A DNA stretch of 10,875 bases from an uncultured Lachnospiraceae bacterium (GTDB lineage Bacteria > Bacillota_A > Clostridia > Lachnospirales > Lachnospiraceae). The notes under the pieces were generated by a model, which saw nothing but the letters and a program-made list of their open reading frames with translations, searched no databases and was not told the origin of the DNA. The translations under genes and the position numbers were made by a program. The first letter of the stretch is position 1. Every line of letters begins with the position of its first letter. The stretch covers positions 1-10,875 of the forward strand of contig CADBME010000046.1 in assembly GCA_902795715.1 (NCBI GenBank), in the 5' to 3' direction. Below are positions 5,756-10,875 of the stretch, piece after piece.

Positions 5756-8047
5756 ATGACAGCGATTTGTCTGGGTTGTATGAAGCGGACGAACGGGGAG
5801 AAAAAATTCTGCCCCTACTGTGGATTCAACTATGAAAATTATATGGAAAAGAGAAATGAAAATTCTCTCCCGCCCGGGACACTATTGAATCACCGATACC
5901 TTCTGGGAAAAGTGCTGGGGTCCGGAGGCTTCGGCATCACCTATCTGGGTCTTGATCAGAATCTGGAGAGAAAAGTTGCCATTAAAGAATACTTTCCAAC
6001 GGCAAATGCCTCCCGTACCGGAATGCTCACCGGAGAGCATTCCATAACAGTAAGGGCAACCGGGGATGGGGAAGCCTTTACCAAAGGACTGGAGAACTTC
6101 CTGGCTGAGGCCAGGACTCTGGCCAGCTTAAACAAGGCGGAGAGAAAAGCAGTTGTATCCGTAATCGATTACTTTAATGCCAACGGTACCGGATATATGG
6201 TCATGGAATATCTCCCGGGACCCAACCTCAAGTCCATCATAAAAAACAGAAAAACTATGATGACGGAAGAAGAAATCTGGTCCATGATCAGTCCGGTTCT
6301 GGATTCCCTGGCCATGATCCACGCCCAGGATCTGATCCACCGGGATATCAGCCCCGATAATCTGGTGATGGACGATTCGGGTAATCTGGTTCTGGTCGAT
6401 TTCGGAGCGTCCAGATCTCTGGAGGGAGATAAGAGCATGACCGTGGTCCTCAAGCCGGGATTTGCACCCTTTGAGCAGTATACAAGGGATGGAGCCCAGG
6501 GACCCTGGACGGATGTCTATGCCCTGTGCGCCACCATGTATTGTATGGTGACCGTGGCTGTTCCTCCTGCTTCAACGGACCGGGCTATGGCCCTTGCTAC
6601 CGGAAGTGACCCCCTCATGAGCTTAAGAGATCTGAATATGCCGGTGTCTAAGGAATTCTCGGATGTCATCTACAAGGGTTTGTCTCTGTCCATTGAAGAT
6701 CGCTACCAGACGGTGACAGATTTGAAAAACGCCCTGGCATACGCTATTAATCAGGGTAAAATAAGTCATGAAGGCCATGAGGTGACTGTAGACAAAGGAT
6801 GGCATGGACATGGCTATTACGATCCCAATCTGAGACGGGAAAAGAACGGTCAATTTGACAGGGATGAGACCGGAAAACTCTTCGGAGACGGTCGGGACAG
6901 AGGAGGAAGAGACCATTACGAAGGCCTTGATTATAATGCTACCGAATACAGACCGCCCAAAAAAGATAAGGACACGGGAAGGATTATCCTTTATGCCGCT
7001 ATCGGCCTTATATGCCTGGTCATCATTCTGGTAAGTACCTTATGGCTTGCAAGCCGGAATAGAGGTATTCCAAGTGAAAACTCAGCAACCACTTCCTATC
7101 AGACCATGGTGGCAGGCGATGAGCAGGAGGAGAAGACGAATTCGTCTTCTCTCAATAACTCTGCAGCAGCAGCGACTGAGATTGAGGAGGCAGGGACCTG
7201 GGAAAGTGGAGATCAGGACCAGACCGATGCCAATGGGGAAGATCAGGGTCAATCCGGTTCGAATACGGAAAATCAGGATCAGGCAGGTGCGGGCCTGTCC
7301 GACCTTGACCGGGACATTACAGACATGGGAGATCAGGACCAGGCGGACATGAATACAGCCGATACTGCAGATGGCACTCAGCCTTCCTACCTTACCGGTA
7401 AATATGAAGAGGAGCATGTGATCAAGATCTACACAGAGCCGGATAAGAATTCTCCAAAAGTATCTTACGGTGAAAATAACTGTCTGCCGGAAAGTGTATT
7501 TGTCGCAGTGCTCGACCAGCAGGGAAGCTACAGCAAGATCTGGTACGGAGGCATTAGCGGCTGGGTACAGTCCAGATATCTGATCAGCTTCTCTGATACA
7601 GATGATTATTATATGTGGGAAAAAGGGCACGGTTACACGGCCTATGTATTTGTAAATGAAATCAGCGCCCACAAGGAGGCCAGTGAGTCTTCCGCCTATG
7701 TAAGCGGTGTCAGTCTCCATTATGGAAAGGAACTGAAAGTCCAGGAAGTGAAAAACGGATTTGCCAGAGTGAAGACAAAAGGAAAAACCTGCTGGGTTGA
7801 CATGCACTTTATCCGTACTTATGCTAAAAAGAACAGGAAATGGAAGGTGGATATCGGTCAGGGCCAGGATGGCGCCAAGAGCATTCATCTGCGTGAGAAG
7901 GCCGGCGAGACATCAAATAGCCTGAAAAAGATCAAAGACGGAAAAGTACTTAAGATAAGCAAGTTCGAAGACGGATGGGGTAAGACCAAATATGACGGCA
8001 AAGATGGCTGGGTGAAGCTGAAAGACTGCACACCGGTTGCCGATTGA
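5756..8047 (+). CDS. Transmembrane Ser/Thr protein kinase with N-terminal zinc ribbon and three SH3-like domains
   Basis: The 763-aa product starts with a zinc ribbon (Cys5, Cys8, Cys19, Cys22; CLGC and CPYC). The eukaryotic-type kinase domain covers about 47-330: glycine loop GSGGFGITYLG (55-65), VAIK Lys77, helix-C Glu118, hinge VMEYLPG, catalytic loop HRDISPDN (195-202), DFG at 215-217, and PGFAPFEQY in place of the APE segment, followed by DVYALCATMY. The catalytic-loop Lys of typical Ser/Thr kinases is Ser199 here; Asp197, Asn202 and the other core residues are intact, so activity is likely. A charged juxtamembrane region leads to one membrane segment (about 409-432), a Gln/Asp-rich linker of decapeptide repeats (about 455-545), and three bacterial SH3-like domains at about 546-612, 626-690 and 696-760, the last with IHLREKAG and GWVKL. 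The layout places sensing outside and phosphorylation inside, as in PASTA kinases but with SH3 domains. GGAGG lies 10 bases before ATG 5756. Confidence 0.92.
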   Translation: MTAICLGCMKRTNGEKKFCPYCGFNYENYMEKRNENSLPPGTLLNHRYLLGKVLGSGGFGITYLGLDQNLERKVAIKEYFPTANASRTGMLTGEHSITVRATGDGEAFTKGLENFLAEARTLASLNKAERKAVVSVIDYFNANGTGYMVMEYLPGPNLKSIIKNRKTMMTEEEIWSMISPVLDSLAMIHAQDLIHRDISPDNLVMDDSGNLVLVDFGASRSLEGDKSMTVVLKPGFAPFEQYTRDGAQGPWTDVYALCATMYCMVTVAVPPASTDRAMALATGSDPLMSLRDLNMPVSKEFSDVIYKGLSLSIEDRYQTVTDLKNALAYAINQGKISHEGHEVTVDKGWHGHGYYDPNLRREKNGQFDRDETGKLFGDGRDRGGRDHYEGLDYNATEYRPPKKDKDTGRIILYAAIGLICLVIILVSTLWLASRNRGIPSENSATTSYQTMVAGDEQEEKTNSSSLNNSAAAATEIEEAGTWESGDQDQTDANGEDQGQSGSNTENQDQAGAGLSDLDRDITDMGDQDQADMNTADTADGTQPSYLTGKYEEEHVIKIYTEPDKNSPKVSYGENNCLPESVFVAVLDQQGSYSKIWYGGISGWVQSRYLISFSDTDDYYMWEKGHGYTAYVFVNEISAHKEASESSAYVSGVSLHYGKELKVQEVKNGFARVKTKGKTCWVDMHFIRTYAKKNRKWKVDIGQGQDGAKSIHLREKAGETSNSLKKIKDGKVLKISKFEDGWGKTKYDGKDGWVKLKDCTPVAD
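7208..7357 (+). repeat. 30-bp period repeat encoding a Gln/Asp-rich decapeptide linker in the kinase
   Basis: Residues 485-534 fall into five units of exactly ten residues: GDQDQTDANG, EDQGQSGSNT, ENQDQAGAGL, SDLDRDITDM and GDQDQADMNT. At DNA level, units 1, 2, 3 and 5 begin with [G/A]ATCAGG-like blocks at 7211, 7241, 7271 and 7331. The fourth unit has diverged. The stretch lies just outside the membrane segment and probably forms a flexible, acidic spacer carrying the SH3-like domains. Confidence 0.8.
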
Positions 8048-8064
8048 TAAAGGTCCGGGCGAAT

Positions 8065-8103
8065 GCAGATCTGCGCAAAGGAAGGCAATGACACGCTTTG
8101 CAG
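8065..8103 (+). other. Inverted repeats in the kinase-thrH gap
   Basis: GCAGATCTGC (8065-8074) is a perfect 10-base palindrome. Overlapping it, CTGCGCAAAG (8071-8080) can pair with CTTTGCAG (8096-8103) with a two-base bulge. No U-run follows, so this is not a clear terminator. The remaining sequence to 8170 is AT-richer with no strong promoter match. The role is unknown and may be none. Confidence 0.25.
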
Positions 8104-8185
8104 CTCACATGCAATCGCCATGGCCGTTAAGATTGATAATTGTAAATGACAAAACATGAATGAGAGATGAAAACAGGAGGAGCCC

Positions 8186-8800
8186 ATGAGTGATATGAAG
8201 ATCGTATGTCTGGACATGGAAGGAGTATTGGTACCGGAAATCTGGATCGCTTTTTCAAAAGCAAGCGGTATTCCCGAATTAAAAAGAACGACCAGGGATG
8301 AACCGGATTATGATAAGCTGATGAGATGGAGACTGGGAATCCTGAAAGAACATGGACTGGGTCTCAAGGAAATTCAGGAAACCATAGCCACCATAGAGCC
8401 TATTCCCGGAGCAAAAGAGTTCCTTGATGAACTTCGGTCTATAACACAGGTCATCGTCATCAGCGATACATTTACCCAGTTTGCCCAGCCTCTCATGGAG
8501 AAACTCGGCTGGCCGACCTTGTTCTGCAATAGTCTTGAAGTGGCAGAAGACGGCACAATCACCGGATTTAAAATGAGGATTGAAAATTCCAAGTTATCAA
8601 CGGTCAGGGCTCTTCAGTCCATCGGATTTGATACCATTGGCTGTGGAGACAGCTACAATGACCTGGATATGATTCAGGCCGGAAAGACCGGTTTCCTCTT
8701 TAAAAGCACCGATCAGATCAAGAAAGACTACCCGGACATTCCTGCTTTCGAAGAATATGACGAGTTTCTCGCAGCCATCAAAGAAGCGCTGAAAAAATAA
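8186..8800 (+). CDS. thrH: ThrH-type phosphoserine phosphatase / homoserine phosphotransferase (HAD family)
   Basis: The 204-aa product has the size and motifs of ThrH, a cytoplasmic HAD-superfamily enzyme that dephosphorylates phosphoserine (last step of serine synthesis) and, in Pseudomonas, can transfer the phosphate to homoserine. Motif I is CLDMEGVLVPEIW, with nucleophile Asp10 and Glu12 in place of the second Asp usual in HAD enzymes, as in ThrH. TTRDEPDYDKLM (35-46) matches the cap region. Motif II is ISDTF (Ser93), motif III Lys136, and motif IV GDSYNDLDM (154-162). LGWPTLFCNSLEV (108-119) is also typical of ThrH. AGGAGG lies 5 bases before ATG 8186; a second ATG at 8195 is less well spaced. 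The 138-base gap to the kinase and 70-base gap to the antiporter leave operon membership open. Whether the physiological role is serine or threonine synthesis cannot be told from sequence. Confidence 0.9.
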   Translation: MSDMKIVCLDMEGVLVPEIWIAFSKASGIPELKRTTRDEPDYDKLMRWRLGILKEHGLGLKEIQETIATIEPIPGAKEFLDELRSITQVIVISDTFTQFAQPLMEKLGWPTLFCNSLEVAEDGTITGFKMRIENSKLSTVRALQSIGFDTIGCGDSYNDLDMIQAGKTGFLFKSTDQIKKDYPDIPAFEEYDEFLAAIKEALKK

Positions 8801-8840
8801 GAAGCACTGAAAGGCTGAATGAAGCACGAAAAAAACAGAA
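8783..8840 (+). repeat. Degenerate 18-20-bp repeats across the thrH stop codon
   Basis: Three successive segments starting at 8783, 8801 and 8821 begin GAAGCGCTGAAAAAA, GAAGCACTGAAAGG and GAAGCACGAAAAAAA. The first contains the end of thrH (KEALKK-stop), the others lie in the gap before the antiporter. The spacing is 18 then 20 bases. It looks like an old tandem duplication of the gene's 3' end. Confidence 0.55.
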
Positions 8841-8870
8841 AATCGCCCCAACAAAAGGAAAGGTTGGATT

Positions 8871-9818
8871 ATGGAAATTGCATTAAATATTCTTTTGCTG
8901 ATCTTAGGATTTGTCATGCTGATCAAGGGGGCTGACTTCTTTGTGGACGGAGCTTCGGGAATCGCAAAGAAATTCGGAATTCCTGAAATCATCGTCGGTC
9001 TGACCATCGTGGCCATGGGAACCAGCGCTCCTGAAGCCGCGGTCAGTATTGCTGCGGCATTAAAAGGAACCGGGGATATCACACTGGGCAACATACTCGG
9101 CAGTAATATACTCAATATCTTTATCATTCTGGGTATTACGGCGGTTATAGTGCCGGTGGCCGTTTCCGAAAGCACCGTAAAGATCGATATGCCATTTATG
9201 GTTCTTATGACAGTAGTTTTGCTGGTAACCGGATTGAGGGGAGGAAAAATCGGACGGCTGGATGGGATTCTCATGTGGGCATTTTTCCTCTTGTATATGG
9301 GATACCTTTTTTATTCTGCCAGAGACAGCATGAAGGCAGAAGCCCATAAAAAGGACAAGGAACCATCGCAATCCCTGCCTGTTCTTCTGTTGCTGACCGT
9401 GGCCGGCGCGGTAATGATTGTCATAGGCAGTAATCTTACCGTCAACTCTGCCACTGAAATTGCTGCCTGGCTGGGCGTTACTCCCAGAGTGATCGCTCTG
9501 ACAGTCGTTGCCCTGGGCACATCTCTGCCGGAGCTGGTAACCTCTGTAACAGCAGCAAGAAAAGGAAATGCGGACATTGCCATCGGAAATATCGTAGGAA
9601 GCAACATTTTCAATATTCTTTTTGTTGTCGGTTCCACGGCATTGATTACAGATGTTGCCTTTGCCTCCAAGTTTCTTTTTGATATGACTGTTGCCATTAT
9701 CGCAGCGGCCCTTGCCTGGATTTGTTCCATCAGCGGTCGAAAAGTCGATCGAAAAGACGGGGCTTTTATGGTAATCCTTTACGCTGCCTATCTGGCCTAT
9801 GTATTGATGGGGAAATAA
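8871..9818 (+). CDS. CaCA-family calcium/sodium antiporter (YrbG-like)
   Basis: The 315-aa product is a membrane protein with about ten hydrophobic segments and two homologous alpha-repeats, the hallmark of K+-dependent or independent Na+/Ca2+ exchangers of the CaCA superfamily. Alpha-1 (about 43-84) contains VAMGTSAPE with Glu55, then GNILGSNILNI (73-83). Alpha-2 (about 208-250) contains VALGTSLPE with Glu221, then GNIVGSNIFNI (239-249). These GTSxPE and GSN motifs form the cation site in solved homologues. A short hydrophilic loop (about 150-168, KAEAHKKDKEPSQ) joins the two halves. The length is usual for the bacterial family. AAAGGAAAGG lies upstream of ATG 8871 at acceptable spacing. The likely job is calcium extrusion driven by sodium or proton influx; the direction and coupling ion cannot be read from sequence. 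It is the last gene before a terminator. Confidence 0.93.
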   Translation: MEIALNILLLILGFVMLIKGADFFVDGASGIAKKFGIPEIIVGLTIVAMGTSAPEAAVSIAAALKGTGDITLGNILGSNILNIFIILGITAVIVPVAVSESTVKIDMPFMVLMTVVLLVTGLRGGKIGRLDGILMWAFFLLYMGYLFYSARDSMKAEAHKKDKEPSQSLPVLLLLTVAGAVMIVIGSNLTVNSATEIAAWLGVTPRVIALTVVALGTSLPELVTSVTAARKGNADIAIGNIVGSNIFNILFVVGSTALITDVAFASKFLFDMTVAIIAAALAWICSISGRKVDRKDGAFMVILYAAYLAYVLMGK

Positions 9819-9868
9819 TCAAGGACATATTAGAAAAATGATCAGGTCAGGAGAATGATCTGGACGAA

Positions 9869-9936
9869 AAAAGGACCTTTTCTTTTGTCCCGCAATGGAA
9901 AAACTTCCGTGGAGGAATAAGAGAAAAGGTCCTTTT
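9869..9936. terminator. Bidirectional terminator between convergent antiporter and phosphatase genes
   Basis: AAAAGGACCTTTTCTTTT (9869-9886) pairs with AAGAGAAAAGGTCCTTTT (9919-9936), 17 of 18 as Watson-Crick pairs plus one G-U wobble. The 32-base loop can itself fold in part (GGAA with TTCC). Because each arm ends in A/T runs, the stem ends in a U-tract on either strand, as expected for a factor-independent terminator shared by two converging transcripts. Confidence 0.8.
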
Positions 9937-9956
9937 ATTTATCGCTTTATTCCATA

Positions 9957-10875
9957 TCAGCCTTTGTATTTGAGGCACAACATGGTAATGTCATCAAATT
10001 GTTCTTCTCCGGCCACAAATTCATTAATCCCTTCCATAACCTGATTCAGGATTTCTTCAGGCTGGGCATCAGGCTCTTTGTTGAGGGCCTGGAGCATCCG
10101 GTCCGTTCCGTAGAGCTCTTCCTGGCCACTGGTGGCTTCAGCTACGCCGTCTGTGTATACAAAGAAGCTGTCTCCAGGATTAAGCTGGAATTCGTGCTGG
10201 CGGAAGGGGATGCCCTCCATGACGGCGACGGCAGGTGAATGACGGTAGACGACCAGTTCATACTGCCCGCCCGCTCTGCGAAGTACAGGATGCTCGTGTC
10301 CGGCGTTTACGGCCAGACCTTTTCCGGTATCCAGATCGATAATGGCAAACCATACCGTTACAAAGAGCATTTCGTCATTGCCTTCGCACATCTGCTCATT
10401 GACGTCAGCGAGAATTTCCGAGGGGGTTCCTCCTGTCATGGCACGCATTTTTATAGAAGTTTTTGCCTTGGCCATGAAGAGAGCGGCTGGAATTCCCTTT
10501 CCGGAGACGTCTGCCATGACCAGAGCCAGGTGGCTGTCGTCAATCATGAAGAAGTCGTAGAAATCACCACCTACTTCCTTTGCCGGCGTCATGGAAGCAA
10601 AGAATGTAACTCTGTCCGATCCGATATCAAATTCCCTGGGCAGCATGCTGGCCTGGATGTTGGTGGCAACGGAGAGCTCGCTGGCAATCCGCTCTTCCTT
10701 GGCTGTGGCTTCTTTCAAATCGATGATGTACTGCTGGAGAGAGTTGGTCATGCTGTTGAAAGATTTAGCCAGACTTCCGATCTCATCATCGGTGTCCACT
10801 TCAGTCCGCAGGTCGAGGCTGCCTCCGCTGATTTGTCTGACATCGGCTTCCAGCTTTTTGAGGGGATCGGAGATC
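9957..10875 (-). CDS. HAMP-domain SpoIIE-type PP2C phosphatase (5' end outside window)
   Basis: The frame covers the last 305 codons; it stays open to the window edge, so the start and any sensor domain are not visible. Visible residues 1-48 form a HAMP signal relay (ISDPLKKLEADVRQI, then DEIGSLAKSFNSM), which implies a preceding membrane segment. A short coiled-coil (about 46-70, LKEATAKEERIASEL) leads to a SpoIIE/RsbU-type PP2C domain at about 76-304. Its metal-binding and core motifs are complete: GGDFYD (102-107), ADVSGKG (121-127), NAGHEHP (189-195), YTDGVAEA (240-247) and FDDITML (293-299). Such enzymes remove phosphate from Ser/Thr residues, classically on anti-anti-sigma factors (STAS proteins), in response to an extracellular or membrane signal. 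No STAS protein or anti-sigma kinase gene is in view. A GTG at 10799 is internal, inside the HAMP domain, not the start. Confidence 0.93.
   Translation of the reverse strand, partial: ISDPLKKLEADVRQISGGSLDLRTEVDTDDEIGSLAKSFNSMTNSLQQYIIDLKEATAKEERIASELSVATNIQASMLPREFDIGSDRVTFFASMTPAKEVGGDFYDFFMIDDSHLALVMADVSGKGIPAALFMAKAKTSIKMRAMTGGTPSEILADVNEQMCEGNDEMLFVTVWFAIIDLDTGKGLAVNAGHEHPVLRRAGGQYELVVYRHSPAVAVMEGIPFRQHEFQLNPGDSFFVYTDGVAEATSGQEELYGTDRMLQALNKEPDAQPEEILNQVMEGINEFVAGEEQFDDITMLCLKYKG

Noticed and set aside
7082..7888. 268-codon minus-strand reading frame opposite the kinase
   Set aside because: It is the reverse of the kinase linker and SH3 region; hydrophobic composition arises from acidic codons read backwards, and there is no ribosome site or family resemblance.
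8597..9274. 225-codon minus-strand reading frame opposite thrH and the antiporter
   Set aside because: It crosses two well-supported plus-strand genes and has no recognisable motif of its own.
10797..10799. GTG as the start of the PP2C phosphatase
   Set aside because: The frame stays open upstream and encodes the first half of a HAMP domain; the GTG lies inside that domain.
1..10875. CRISPR array, insertion sequence, phage or tRNA genes
   Set aside because: No regularly spaced identical repeats, transposase motifs, terminal inverted repeats with target duplications, phage structural genes or cloverleaf sequences were seen.

Overview
The window looks like chromosomal DNA from a gut-type member of the Firmicutes, most likely class Clostridia, family Lachnospiraceae. 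The reasons are strong AGGAGG-type ribosome binding sites, moderate GC, and proteins typical of that group: a membrane-anchored clostripain-family peptidase with an RPRGRKKN-type basic tail, a zinc-ribbon protein kinase with an HRDISPDN loop, a ThrH-type phosphatase, and a flavodoxin-like protein overlapping surE. This assignment is inference from protein style; no rRNA or other taxonomic marker is present. There are no tRNA or rRNA genes, insertion sequences, phage genes or CRISPR arrays. No gene-free gap exceeds 300 bases.

Layout. Bases 1-1512 (minus) hold the first 504 codons of a single-pass membrane protein with a duplicated extracellular domain; its end lies outside the window. A 235-base divergent intergenic region (1513-1747) carries an extended -10 promoter candidate for each direction. 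Then six genes run on the plus strand: a flavodoxin-like protein (1748-2329), surE nucleotidase (2307-3026, overlapping by 23 bases), a clostripain-family C11 peptidase (3207-5633), a serine/threonine kinase with N-terminal zinc ribbon and three C-terminal SH3-like domains (5756-8047), thrH phosphoserine phosphatase (8186-8800), and a CaCA-family calcium/sodium antiporter (8871-9818). A bidirectional terminator (9869-9936) separates this run from a convergent minus-strand gene for a HAMP plus SpoIIE-type PP2C phosphatase (9957-10875), whose N-terminus lies outside the window.

How the genes may work together. SurE and ThrH are soluble metabolic phosphatases and the antiporter is an ion transporter; these look like housekeeping genes. 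The more distinctive part is a cell-surface group: the minus-strand duplicated-domain protein, the C11 peptidase and the kinase all share a cytoplasmic N-terminus, one membrane segment, a low-complexity linker and a large extracellular C-terminus. A HAMP-PP2C phosphatase lies on the other side of the run. A signalling link among them is possible but rests only on proximity and architecture.

A recurring structural feature is short, imperfect tandem duplication with units of 14 to 30 bases. These occur in the leader of the minus-strand gene (14 bp x2), inside the flavodoxin-like gene (18 bp x3), across the surE stop codon (24-bp period), inside the kinase linker (30-bp period) and across the thrH stop codon (18-20-bp period).
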